A DNA stretch of 64,000 nt from NCBI RefSeq assembly GCF_001936575.1, contig NZ_MSMP01000011.1, positions 1 through 64,000 of the forward strand, in the 5' to 3' direction. The notes under the pieces are model-generated. The model saw nothing but the letters and a program-made list of their open reading frames with translations. It had not been told where the DNA came from and ran no database searches. Positions 26,227 to 34,401 of the stretch are shown here, piece by piece. This DNA comes from Tenacibaculum agarivorans (lineage in GTDB: Bacteria; Bacteroidota; Bacteroidia; Flavobacteriales; Flavobacteriaceae). A program made the position numbers and the translations under genes. Within the stretch, counting starts at the first letter, position 1; each line of letters starts with the position of its first letter.

Positions 26227-26562
26227 CAAGGAAGTTTCATTCGAGTGCCTCAGGAAACAGTTGATGCTCTAAGAAAAAGTTAGCTTACAAATTGATCATT
26301 GTTTAATGTTTATTGATAATTGAAAAATATTGTCTTTATGAGGAATGATAATGACCAAGTAATCTTTTTCACTTGTATTTTAAAATTGTTTAAATAACTA
26401 TAATCAGATTACCTCTCTCGTGTCTCAATCAGAATAACGTTCAATATTGATCATTGTTTATTGATCATTGAAATAGAATCAATCTAAATAAAATAGATTG
26501 TAAACACCCTTAAAATAAAATATTGAATTTTATCGTATTTTTATGGTATATAATTGATTATC
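26227..26562. repeat. Intergenic repeat-containing region
   Basis: This 336-bp gap has no gene. It holds decayed intergenic repeats: two copies of TTGATCATTGTTTA (26292 and 26447) flank a segment that resembles the arms of the common 'CGTCATT.CGA...AATCT' intergenic palindrome (AAGTAATCTTT near 26355 and AGATTACCTCTC near 26406). The 16-mer TGTTTATTGATCATTG at 26455-26470 recurs inverted at 29749-29764. Confidence 0.5.
26471..26494. promoter_or_regulatory. Possible third operator-like box
   Basis: AAATAGAATCAATCTAAAT followed by AAAAT contains the near-palindrome TAGAATCAATCTA and shares the ..TCTAAATAAAAT end with the box at 19765. It lies 69 bp before the ATG of the unknown membrane protein gene. 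Confidence 0.35.
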
Positions 26563-27282
26563 ATGTTTAAAACGGTAAATCTACAAGAAAAGTTAATACA
26601 TCTTAGAAATAAAGAACTTAGAAAATCAAATATAGATTTTTGGATCAAAGAGATTTTTGAAGAGCTAGATAAATCTAGAGAATTTACAAAGTCAAAGTTA
26701 TCAAGTTCAAATTCGAATCATACCAATACATTTGATATTAATGCAATAGATCGAAATGCAATCTTTCATATTTCTCAAATTCAAAAGTTATGTATCGATT
26801 ATAGATTACGTTTTTTAGATACGTCTTTTTTTAAAGGAGAATATCCTGAAGAAGTGATTTCTAAAATACATCAACTAGAACGCACTCATGATACAAAATT
26901 AGATGGATTTAAAATTATAGCCCCATCTGTATTATTTCGATTAAAAAAAGCAGATGATCCTATGTTATTCGCTCCTATGGGGAATGATTATTTTTACTTA
27001 ATTCATAAGTGGGGTAATGACTTACATCCATTACGAAAGCTAAAATTTTGGTTTGTAAAAGATTTAGATAATTTTATTTTTACGTTGTTATCAATCTGTT
27101 TCCTATTATCATTAGCAACTCATACTTTTTTCTTTAGAGAACATAGTAATATCAGCTATTTTATAGTATTGTTTTTGTTCTATTTTAAAGGAGCAGTAGG
27201 CTTAAGTTTATTATGGGGTGTTTCTCTTGGAAAGAACTTTAATAAATACATTTGGCAAAGCAAATACGATAAAATTTCTTAA
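26563..27282 (+). CDS. Membrane protein of unknown function
   Basis: A 239-aa protein with a soluble, helical N-terminal part (about residues 1-165; includes IFHISQIQKLCIDYRLRFLD) and two hydrophobic segments near the C terminus (about residues 175-193 and 203-225). No signal peptide. ATG 26563 is preferred to the in-frame TTG at 26554. I do not recognise a family. It stands alone between intergenic repeat DNA and a second gap of 263 bp in which I see no feature. Confidence 0.65.
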   Translation: MFKTVNLQEKLIHLRNKELRKSNIDFWIKEIFEELDKSREFTKSKLSSSNSNHTNTFDINAIDRNAIFHISQIQKLCIDYRLRFLDTSFFKGEYPEEVISKIHQLERTHDTKLDGFKIIAPSVLFRLKKADDPMLFAPMGNDYFYLIHKWGNDLHPLRKLKFWFVKDLDNFIFTLLSICFLLSLATHTFFFREHSNISYFIVLFLFYFKGAVGLSLLWGVSLGKNFNKYIWQSKYDKIS

Positions 27283-27545
27283 AGATCATTTACACGTATG
27301 TTTAAGTGTTTGGTTTATGATAATTTAGGTATTTATATTGCAATACTTTTTGCTAGTTGTAGGTAAAAGCTATGAATTCAGTAGTTTATGTAATGTGTCA
27401 ATTGTATTAATCTCTCAATGTTTTAGAATAAAAAATACTCTAAAATAAGGGGGATAATAAGAACTAAATTTCTAGTCAGTTTATAATTTCTATTTCAAAA
27501 TTTATTGTACTTTTAAAGTAACCAAACTTTAAAATATCATTAAAT

Positions 27546-28061
27546 ATGTTTTTTACTACTAAAAAAGAAAACCAAGTAAAAGTAGACGGAGTAACAATGA
27601 ATTTACTTGATTTTAGAAAAGTAGGAAGTCTTCCAGCTACTCAATGTACAATTCCTTCAGGTCCTTTAACAAACTCTATGGGACCCTATAAATTTGATAA
27701 TAAAGAAATATATGTAGTGACTGTGCTTGCTTATATCCCAGATAATGAGTTGGAAACAAAGGTGAAAGACAAGTCAGGTTTAGTGCTAATAAAAGATAAA
27801 TTATACCTCAATTACAAAGGAGTAAAAGATGTAACAATAATTTTGGCAGATGGGAAACAACAAGAGTTAACATCTAGAAATTTTGTTGTTGAATATGATT
27901 GTGATGAAAACACAGATAATTATATTATTTACCAAATTAGATTTGCATATAATTTAGATGAAGGAACAGATCCTGTAGACGTAATTTTTGTACAAGATAA
28001 AGATGACGATCCAGAGACAGATAGAGGAACTGTGACTACACCTGCAAAGGATGATGAATAG
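27546..28061 (+). CDS. Unknown protein coupled to a TPR histidine kinase
   Basis: A 171-aa soluble protein without a signal peptide. The central part alternates short hydrophobic strands (VVTVLAYIP, VTIILADGK, YIIYQIRFAYNL), which suggests a beta sandwich, and the C-terminal 25 residues are strongly acidic (QDKDDDPETDRG ... KDDE). No family recognised. Its stop overlaps the histidine kinase start by 11 bp, so translation is coupled and a functional link to the kinase, such as ligand or regulator, is plausible. Confidence 0.65.
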   Translation: MFFTTKKENQVKVDGVTMNLLDFRKVGSLPATQCTIPSGPLTNSMGPYKFDNKEIYVVTVLAYIPDNELETKVKDKSGLVLIKDKLYLNYKGVKDVTIILADGKQQELTSRNFVVEYDCDENTDNYIIYQIRFAYNLDEGTDPVDVIFVQDKDDDPETDRGTVTTPAKDDE

Positions 28062-29754
28062 TAAAATAATTATTCTTTTTCTTTTTAATTCTATCTTTTT
28101 TTACCCACAAAAGATACTAGAAAAAATGAATCATAATGCTGAAAAGATCTCTGTTAATAGAGATCTTTTTGCTAAAGCCTATAATTTTTATAAAAAGAAG
28201 AATTACGATTCTTGTTATGTATACAGTACTAAAGCATTATCAGTTTCAAAAAATACAAATGAAAAAGATATATTAAATTATATTCAAGGAGTAAGTGCCA
28301 TAAAAAAAAATCTTTATAAAAAAGCTCTTATAAATATATCTGCTATTTCAGAGGGAGATTATGTGAGTTTAAAAAACTCAAAATTAGGAATGATTTACCT
28401 AAATATTAAGAATTACAAGAAATCAATTTTTTTTTATAAAAAATGGGAAAAAAATAATGTAGATACAAAATTGAGTTTAAAAAGAAATGCATTTCATAAT
28501 TTAGGACTTAATTATATTCATGTTAAGGATTATGGTAACGCGAAAAAGTACTTTGATAAAGAATTAAAGCTTATTCAAAAAGAAGACACTTTATCTTTAA
28601 TTCGTACAAAAATGGATTTAGCAAACGCATATTATAATCAATATTTAGATGATGATGCGATTCCATTATTTCAGGAGGCCTATGATTTAGCTATATCTTT
28701 TTCAGATATAGAGGTGAAACAAAATTCTGCTCAAAACATGGCTGTAGTAGAAAGGAATCGTAAACGTTATAAAGAAAGTGTAGAATATTACGAAGAGTTT
28801 ATCAAATGGAAAGATTCTATTTGGAATCGCGATAGAATATGGGAACTAACAGAGAAAGATAAGCAACTTGCCGTAGCTCAAAAAGAAAGTGAGATTGCTT
28901 TACAGGATGAAAAACTAAAACGTCAAAGAATAGTACAAAGAGGTTTATTAGTAGGAGCAGGTGGTTTACTATTATTTATTGGTCTTTTAGGTTTTTTCTA
29001 TAGGAAATTGAAAAAGAAAAACGGTTTAATTACGCAACAAAAAGAGGATTTAAACATAGCAAATAAAACCAAGGATTATTTATTTTCAGTAGTATCTCAT
29101 GATTTGCGTTCTCCTATGAACACCATTAAGTTCCAACATGAGGAACTAAAAAAACACATAACGAATAATAATTTAGAAGGTATTAAGCAAGCCAATAATA
29201 CAGCAATTACTGTTACCAAAAGTACAAGTCATTTACTCAATAATGTATTGCATTGGTCCTTACAGCAAAGTAATCAAATGACATATAGTGAAAAAGAATA
29301 TGCATTACAACCTATTATAGAACAAGTGTTGTATGATTATGAGAACTTAATAGAAGCTAATGCAATTGAGATTAAAACGAATTACATCAAAAACTCATTA
29401 GTAAAGGTTGATCGTGAATCCCTAAAAATAGTTTTTAGAAATTTGTTAGACAATGCTGTAAAATACATGAAAGGTAAAGGTATCATTACAGTAGAAATTG
29501 GAACAGATGATCAAAATATGGCATATGTATCTATAGCAGATACTGGAATAGGAATTTCACAAGAACGATTAGAAAAAATCAATGCGTTAAAAGGAGTTAG
29601 TATCGATAAAATAAACCGTTCTGAAGGCGTAGGACTTGGGCTAATTCTATGTCAAACACTAATTAAAAAGAATAAAGGAATCCTAACATTTGAAAGCGAA
29701 GAAGGAAAAGGAACCAAGGTAGTTATTCAGTTGCCAGTTTTCAGTGAGCAATGA
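28051..29754 (+). CDS. TPR-containing sensor histidine kinase
   Basis: A 567-aa kinase. An N-terminal signal/anchor segment (residues 2-20) precedes TPR repeats (about residues 35-265, for example NLGLNYIHVKDYGNAKKYFDKEL and AVVERNRKRYKESVEYYEEF), a coiled coil, one membrane span near residues 294-316 and the cytoplasmic kinase. The phosphoacceptor is His350 in SHDLRSP. The ATPase domain has N box NLLDNAVKY, G1 IADTGIGIS and G2 GVGLGL. The periplasmic TPR sensor plus cytoplasmic HisKA/HATPase layout is typical of Bacteroidota. It is separated from the LytTR regulator by 192 bp. Confidence 0.9.
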   Translation: MMNSKIIILFLFNSIFFYPQKILEKMNHNAEKISVNRDLFAKAYNFYKKKNYDSCYVYSTKALSVSKNTNEKDILNYIQGVSAIKKNLYKKALINISAISEGDYVSLKNSKLGMIYLNIKNYKKSIFFYKKWEKNNVDTKLSLKRNAFHNLGLNYIHVKDYGNAKKYFDKELKLIQKEDTLSLIRTKMDLANAYYNQYLDDDAIPLFQEAYDLAISFSDIEVKQNSAQNMAVVERNRKRYKESVEYYEEFIKWKDSIWNRDRIWELTEKDKQLAVAQKESEIALQDEKLKRQRIVQRGLLVGAGGLLLFIGLLGFFYRKLKKKNGLITQQKEDLNIANKTKDYLFSVVSHDLRSPMNTIKFQHEELKKHITNNNLEGIKQANNTAITVTKSTSHLLNNVLHWSLQQSNQMTYSEKEYALQPIIEQVLYDYENLIEANAIEIKTNYIKNSLVKVDRESLKIVFRNLLDNAVKYMKGKGIITVEIGTDDQNMAYVSIADTGIGISQERLEKINALKGVSIDKINRSEGVGLGLILCQTLIKKNKGILTFESEEGKGTKVVIQLPVFSEQ

Positions 29755-29900
29755 TCAATAAACAGTTATCATTCATCAATATAAACGTCATTGCGATCGA
29801 AGTATGAGAGAAGCAATCTGTTTTTCGACAAAGAGGTGGCTTCATCTAATCTGATTATTCCCTTAGGTCCTCGAAAGGAACTTTAAATATTAGACTTTGG
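29749..29900. repeat. Intergenic repeat (half of a CGTCATTGCGA-type element)
   Basis: Begins with CAATGATCAATAAACA (29749-29764), the inverse of 26455-26470, overlapping the last codons of the kinase gene. It is followed by CGTCATTGCGATCGAAG (29786-29802) and AAGCAATCTG (29811-29820), which match the consensus arms of a dispersed bacterial intergenic repeat. The right-hand half is too diverged to pair. Confidence 0.5.
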
Positions 29901-29946
29901 ACTTTATAACTTTATATGTAACTTTACCTTTATAAAACCATACTAC

Positions 29947-30690
29947 ATGAAAAACCTCCGATTACTTTTATTAGAAGACTTAGACCATGAAGCTGAAGAC
30001 CTAATCAGTTTTTTAGAAAAAAATGAATATGAAGTAATTAGAGTTAAAAATATACAAGAAGCAGAGTCAGAAATTAAAAATAGATTTTTTGATGTCATTA
30101 TTTTAGATATAATGATCAATGGAAGACCTGAAGGAATTGACTTAGCACAACGATTAAATAAAGAGGGAGTAAATATTCCATTTTTGTTTCTAACCAGTAT
30201 GCAAAGTCGATCAATTTTCGATGAAGCAAAGCTAACCAACCCATTAGTATACTTATTAAAACCATACAATAAGTTAGAATTATTATATTCTTTAGAATTA
30301 GCTATTGAATCATACTATCAACAAAGTAACAGTATTAGTTTCGATACAGATAATGGAGTTCTGAGTCCTAAATATTTGTTTATAAAACACAAAAGAAGTG
30401 TTGTTAAAGTAGATGTAGAGGCTATTAATTATATAGATGTAAAAGAAAAATACTGTAATTTACAATGTGATGAAGGAAAGTATTTAGTTAAGCTTTCATT
30501 GATAAAGCTAAAAAGTATGCTAAACAATAATAGCTTCCGACAAGTACATCGCAATTATTTGGTAAACATGAAAAGTATAAAAGAAATTTACTTAGAAGAT
30601 AATTTGATTATACTTAAAAACGGGGAAAAAATTCCTTTTAGTGAACGCTATAAGCATTCTTTTATAAAAGATAACACAATTTTTAGGTAA
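29947..30690 (+). CDS. LytTR-family response regulator
   Basis: A 247-aa response regulator. The receiver domain (residues 1-120) has acidic pair Glu10-Asp11, phosphoacceptor Asp54 in VIILDIM, Thr/Ser near residue 82 (FLTSM) and Lys near 105 (LLKPY). The C-terminal LytTR DNA-binding domain (about 143-245) has INYIDVKEKYCNL and FRQVHRNYLVNMKSI. It is the probable partner of the preceding TPR kinase: such kinase/LytTR pairs are common in this phylum. Confidence 0.92.
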   Translation: MKNLRLLLLEDLDHEAEDLISFLEKNEYEVIRVKNIQEAESEIKNRFFDVIILDIMINGRPEGIDLAQRLNKEGVNIPFLFLTSMQSRSIFDEAKLTNPLVYLLKPYNKLELLYSLELAIESYYQQSNSISFDTDNGVLSPKYLFIKHKRSVVKVDVEAINYIDVKEKYCNLQCDEGKYLVKLSLIKLKSMLNNNSFRQVHRNYLVNMKSIKEIYLEDNLIILKNGEKIPFSERYKHSFIKDNTIFR

Positions 30691-30695
30691 ATGAA

Positions 30696-30733
30696 AAGGT
30701 AACACAATATCCAAAAGAATACCATGTTACCTT
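30696..30733. terminator. Hairpin between convergent genes
   Basis: AAGGTAACA (30696-30704) and TGTTACCTT (30725-30733) pair over 9 bp with a 20-nt loop, between the LytTR gene (+) and the small minus-strand gene. T-rich tracts are weak, so it is probably an inefficient bidirectional terminator. Confidence 0.45.
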
Positions 30734-30754
30734 AAAAGTATAATCCCCTAATTT

Positions 30755-31165
30755 TTAATCTATAAAAATAACTTTTGCATCTGTAGCTTTTTGAAAACCA
30801 AAGGAAAAACTACCATTTCCAGTCCAGTTTTCATGAATATATAATTGAGCATTGAATTTTTCAATATAATTTCCAAAAGATGGGTAATTAGGCAGTACCA
30901 TTCGATTACATTCACCTTTTAAATGAATATTTTTATAGGCTTTATCAAAGTCTGGATAATTTATAGTACCTGCAACGTTAAACTTTAAAGAAGACTTTTC
31001 CACTAAATGTTTAATTTCTACAATCCCAGAAACTATATTTTCTTCCTGAGAAATAAGTAAAGAAAAATAGCTAATAGGAGTACTAAAATCATTTGTATTT
31101 CCTATGAACCCTTTAATAAAGTTTCTATTCTCTACATTCATTTTTTTCTTTCTTAAAACTGTCAT
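30755..31165 (-). CDS. Small unknown protein
   Basis: A 136-aa protein without signal peptide or membrane segment. Two possible starts exist, ATG 31165 and ATG 31141. The body alternates hydrophobic and polar residues (YFSLLISQEENIVSGIVEIKHL; FNVAGTINYPDF) and contains Trp/Gly-rich turns (NWTGNGSFSFGF), consistent with a beta-barrel or lipocalin-like fold, which is only an impression. No family recognised. It is monocistronic and converges on the LytTR gene. Confidence 0.6.
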   Translation of the reverse strand: MTVLRKKKMNVENRNFIKGFIGNTNDFSTPISYFSLLISQEENIVSGIVEIKHLVEKSSLKFNVAGTINYPDFDKAYKNIHLKGECNRMVLPNYPSFGNYIEKFNAQLYIHENWTGNGSFSFGFQKATDAKVIFID

Positions 31166-31334
31166 AATTCAAATTTTATTTTGTTGTTAAACTAAATCCA
31201 ACTTTCCCCTAGATAGTTTTAATTATCATGTCTAATTTATTTTAAAAAAGTAATCAATAAGTTGTTTTATCCTTGAGTGTAGCAAAACAAAGAATAAGCG
31301 TTTGATTTTGAGGAGTTAATTAAAATGAAAAATC

Positions 31335-31346
31335 GTTAACGTTTAC
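31335..31346. promoter_or_regulatory. Imperfect palindrome upstream of guaB
   Basis: GTTAACGTTTAC resembles LacI/PurR-family half-site pairs around a central ACGT. It lies 26 nt before the -7 element. Weak evidence. Confidence 0.25.
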
Positions 31347-31372
31347 ATAAAGAAAATGTTACAAAAATGTAG

Positions 31373-31380
31373 TATATTTG
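31373..31380 (+). promoter_or_regulatory. Promoter -7 element of guaB
   Basis: TATATTTG, a perfect TAnnTTTG, 36 nt before ATG 31417. No convincing -33 TTG is seen at the expected distance. Confidence 0.6.
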
Positions 31381-31416
31381 TATGCAATTAATTAATAAAT
31401 AAGAATTGATTGCAAT

Positions 31417-32892
31417 ATGAATGCTCATCAAGATAAATTTGTAGGAGAAGGTCTAACTTATGACGATGTTTTATTAGTTCCTGCATACTCCGAAGTACTC
31501 CCACGAGAAGTAAATATACAAGCAAAATTCACTAGAAATATTACAATAAACGTACCTATAGTATCTGCTGCTATGGATACAGTTACTGAAAGTGCCATGG
31601 CTATAGCTATAGCAAGAGAAGGAGGTATTGGTGTGCTACATAAAAATATGACTATTGAAAAGCAAGCACAAGAGGTAAGAAAAGTAAAGAGAGCAGAAAG
31701 TGGAATGATCATCGATCCAATCACGTTACCTTTAGATGCAATTGTAAGTCATGCTAAACAAGCAATGCGTGAACACAAAATTGGTGGGATTCCAGTAGTT
31801 GACGCAAATAGAAAATTAGTAGGAATTGTAACCAACAGAGATTTACGTTTCGAAAAGAATAATGAAAGACCGATTACTGAAGTTATGACTTCAGAAAATT
31901 TAATCACTACAGCAGAAGGGACTTCATTAAAAGAAGCAGAAATTATTCTTCAAAATAATAAAATTGAAAAACTACCTGTAGTTAGCGGTGATAATACCTT
32001 AGTAGGTTTAATTACTTTTAGAGATATTACAAAAACTACTCAAAAACCGATAGCGAATAAAGACAGATTAGGAAGATTAAGAGTTGCTGCAGCTTTAGGA
32101 GTAACTTTTGATGTTGTTGAAAGAGCTCAAGCTTTAGTAAACGCAGGTGTAGATGCAGTTATTATAGATACGGCTCACGGACATACAAAAGGTGTGGTTA
32201 CCGTATTAAAACAAGTAAAAGAAAAGTTTCCAGATTTAGATGTAGTAGTTGGTAATATTGCTACACCAGAAGCTGCAAAATATTTAGTTGAAGCAGGAGC
32301 AGATGCTGTTAAGGTAGGTATTGGTCCAGGTTCAATTTGTACCACAAGGGTAGTAGCAGGAGTAGGTTTTCCTCAGTTTTCTGCTGTATTAGAAGTAGCT
32401 GCTGCTGTTAAAGGTTCAGGAGTTCCAGTAATTGCTGATGGAGGTATTCGATATACTGGAGATATTCCAAAAGCTATAGCTGCTGGTGCAGATTGTGTAA
32501 TGTTAGGTTCTTTATTAGCAGGAACAAAAGAAAGTCCTGGTGAAACTATCATTTACGAAGGAAGAAAATTCAAGAGTTATAGAGGAATGGGATCGGTTGA
32601 AGCTATGAAACAAGGTTCAAAAGATCGTTATTTCCAAGATGTTGAAGATGATATTAAAAAATTAGTTCCAGAAGGAATAGTAGGAAGAGTGCCTTATAAA
32701 GGAGAATTATTCGAAAGTATTCATCAGTTTGTAGGAGGTTTAAGAGCAGGTATGGGATACTGTGGAGCAAAAGATATTGAAACTCTAAAGTCTACTGGAA
32801 AATTTGTGAGAATCACTTCAAGTGGTATTAATGAAAGCCATCCACATGATGTAGCAATTACTAAAGAAGCACCTAATTATAGTAGAAGATAG
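31417..32892 (+). CDS. guaB: Inosine-5'-monophosphate dehydrogenase
   Basis: A 491-aa IMP dehydrogenase, which oxidises IMP to XMP with NAD+ in the committed step of GMP synthesis. The TIM barrel is interrupted at about residues 95-205 by two CBS domains ([25 protein letters not shown]). The catalytic loop GPGSICTTR holds the active-site cysteine, and [11 protein letters not shown] and MLGSLLAGT are the phosphate-binding elements; [12 protein letters not shown] is the flap region. Length and motif order match the family exactly. Single-gene unit with a clear terminator. Confidence 0.97.
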   Translation: MNAHQDKFVGEGLTYDDVLLVPAYSEVLPREVNIQAKFTRNITINVPIVSAAMDTVTESAMAIAIAREGGIGVLHKNMTIEKQAQEVRKVKRAESGMIIDPITLPLDAIVSHAKQAMREHKIGGIPVVDANRKLVGIVTNRDLRFEKNNERPITEVMTSENLITTAEGTSLKEAEIILQNNKIEKLPVVSGDNTLVGLITFRDITKTTQKPIANKDRLGRLRVAAALGVTFDVVERAQALVNAGVDAVIIDTAHGHTKGVVTVLKQVKEKFPDLDVVVGNIATPEAAKYLVEAGADAVKVGIGPGSICTTRVVAGVGFPQFSAVLEVAAAVKGSGVPVIADGGIRYTGDIPKAIAAGADCVMLGSLLAGTKESPGETIIYEGRKFKSYRGMGSVEAMKQGSKDRYFQDVEDDIKKLVPEGIVGRVPYKGELFESIHQFVGGLRAGMGYCGAKDIETLKSTGKFVRITSSGINESHPHDVAITKEAPNYSRR

Positions 32893-32919
32893 TTTATTGA
32901 AAATTATAATTAATAATAC

Positions 32920-32954
32920 AAAAACTCTATTAGTGAAAACTGATAGAGTTTTTT
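32920..32954 (+). terminator. Rho-independent terminator of guaB
   Basis: AAAACTCTAT and ATAGAGTTTT pair over 10 bp with a 12-nt loop, followed by TTTTTT. Confidence 0.85.
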
Positions 32955-33072
32955 ATTTCCTCTTAAAACTAGAATACATCCACAAAATAATAACAAAAGA
33001 ACACTTTTTATATAGCACCTAATTATAATGTTGTATTTTAAAAGATAATTAACCATTTAAAATTTAAATACG

Positions 33073-33258
33073 ATGAAAAATTTAGGAAGAAAACTATCGA
33101 AAATAGAACAAAAAGAAATTCAAGGAGGGAATTTTGGATTGGGAAGAATATTATGCCAAACTGATAGCGATTGTTATAATGCAAGTCCACTTTTAGGTTC
33201 AGGAGATGTATATTGTGGTTACGGTATAAGAGGAAGAAGAAAATGTATTTTAAATTAG
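33073..33258 (+). CDS. Double-glycine-leader cysteine-rich peptide (bacteriocin-like)
   Basis: A 61-aa precursor. Residues 1-19 form a leader (MKNLGRKLSKIEQKEIQGG) ending in Gly-Gly, the cleavage signal for peptidase-containing ABC exporters of bacteriocin type. The 42-residue core holds four Cys at core positions 9, 15, 29 and 39 and is basic at its end (GIRGRRKC), so two disulfides or a modified peptide are plausible. Leaders with L-x-x-I-E-Q-K-x-I-x-GG are widespread in Bacteroidota. No exporter, modification enzyme or immunity gene is adjacent; it lies between guaB and an unknown secreted protein, with its own terminator. Antimicrobial activity is an inference. Confidence 0.75.
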   Translation: MKNLGRKLSKIEQKEIQGGNFGLGRILCQTDSDCYNASPLLGSGDVYCGYGIRGRRKCILN

Positions 33259-33283
33259 TTAATAATTTAATTACTTTATCAAT

Positions 33284-33317
33284 AAACACTTACATGTAAA
33301 TTGTAAGTGTTTTTTTA
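33284..33317 (+). terminator. Rho-independent terminator of the peptide gene
   Basis: AACACTTACA (33285-33294) and TGTAAGTGTT (33302-33311) pair over 10 bp with a 7-nt loop, followed by a run of T. Confidence 0.85.
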
Positions 33318-33436
33318 TGCTTTGAAACGGATAATGTTAATTAATAATTAGCTAACCTTCATATAAACCTTTGATATCTTTAAGTTAATAGAAAAGTAAG
33401 AATTTTAAGGTGTTTAACCTTTAATCTGAAATTAAA

Positions 33437-34246
33437 ATGAAAAAAATTACGCAACAATTAGTAGTATTAATTCTAACTACTTTAATTAACACTCAACTTT
33501 TTGCACAAAGCACAGCAAATGAATCTTTAGACTTAGTCATTTCTTCTACAGAAGTTATACAAGAAAGTACAGATAATGCATCTGCAGCAGTAAGAACTAT
33601 TACTATAGCTTATATTTTTGGTCAACAACCAAATACAAGCGGTTTTTTAGCTACAATAAATAGGGAGTTATCTATTGTAGAAGAATATTCTGATGAAATG
33701 AATCAGTACGCTTATTTTGCGGAAAGATTAAGTGAAAATGATTTAGATACGAGTGATGTAAGAGATGCAGCTTCTCAAATAGAAGGTATTGGTGACTATG
33801 TAGAAATTAATGCAAGATCTTTGGCTACGGCTATTGAAGCTGATGATCAAATCGAAGCAACAAGATTAATTAGAGTATTGAATAGATATTTACAAAATAT
33901 TCAACGTTATGCTGAAGAAGCTAGAGATAATGCGGAAGAATTAAAAGCAATTCCTGCATCATTCAAAGTGAGAATTGAATTGGTAGATTATGCTGGAAAT
34001 CCTGTATCTGCTGATACTTTACCAGGTTATGTAGCTACGAATACAGAAACGAATGAGTTCTTTTATGCTGGAGAAAATCAAGGAGATCCAATAGATGTGT
34101 TTTTAAATCTTTCAGAAGGAACTTACAGATTTGATGCTTACGACGGTTATTTCGATGGAGCAAGTAGTAAAGTTGTAACATTATCAAGTGATTTGGTAAA
34201 TACCGATGGAGAAATTGTAGTGACTTTAAACTATTGGTCAGAATAA
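33437..34246 (+). CDS. Secreted protein of unknown function
   Basis: A 269-aa exported protein. The signal peptide ends at about residue 23 (INTQLFAQS). Residues 25-175 are helical with regular heptads and many charged residues (ATINRELSIVEEYSDEMNQY; IRVLNRYLQNIQRYAEEARD). The last 95 residues are beta-type and end in VTLNYWSE, with a segment (YAGNPVSADTLPGYVATNT) resembling Ig-like or carboxypeptidase-regulatory turns. No named family recognised. It may be cell-surface or periplasmic. Confidence 0.7.
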   Translation: MKKITQQLVVLILTTLINTQLFAQSTANESLDLVISSTEVIQESTDNASAAVRTITIAYIFGQQPNTSGFLATINRELSIVEEYSDEMNQYAYFAERLSENDLDTSDVRDAASQIEGIGDYVEINARSLATAIEADDQIEATRLIRVLNRYLQNIQRYAEEARDNAEELKAIPASFKVRIELVDYAGNPVSADTLPGYVATNTETNEFFYAGENQGDPIDVFLNLSEGTYRFDAYDGYFDGASSKVVTLSSDLVNTDGEIVVTLNYWSE

Positions 34247-34270
34247 AACTAAATTTCTATAGAACAAAAA

Positions 34271-34398
34271 AGGCTGTCTAAAAAGTATTTTCAAACGTCA
34301 TTACGAAAAATTTTAATTTTGAAGTAATCTTGTTAACAGTAACTTAAATTTAAAAGATTCCTTCATATCATTCGGAATGACGACTTTTGAGACGGCCT
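34271..34398. repeat. Palindromic intergenic element
   Basis: A 128-bp element with imperfect terminal inverted repeats: AGGCTGTCTAAAAAGT (34271-34286) and ACTTTTGAGACGGCCT (34383-34398) pair at 14 of 16 positions, and an inner CGTCATT (34296-34302) faces AATGACG (34376-34382). The centre contains GAAGTAATCTT and AGATTCCTTC, the arms of the common 'GTCATTCCGAA...GGAATCT' intergenic palindrome. Flanking A and T tracts let it act as a bidirectional terminator between the two convergent genes. Confidence 0.7.
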
Positions 34399-34401
34399 CT
34401 T

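Noticed and set aside
32868..33027. Repeated AGCACCTAATTATA at 32868 and 33014
   Set aside because: A 14-nt match is expected by chance in a 64-kb AT-rich window, and no duplicated flanks are seen.
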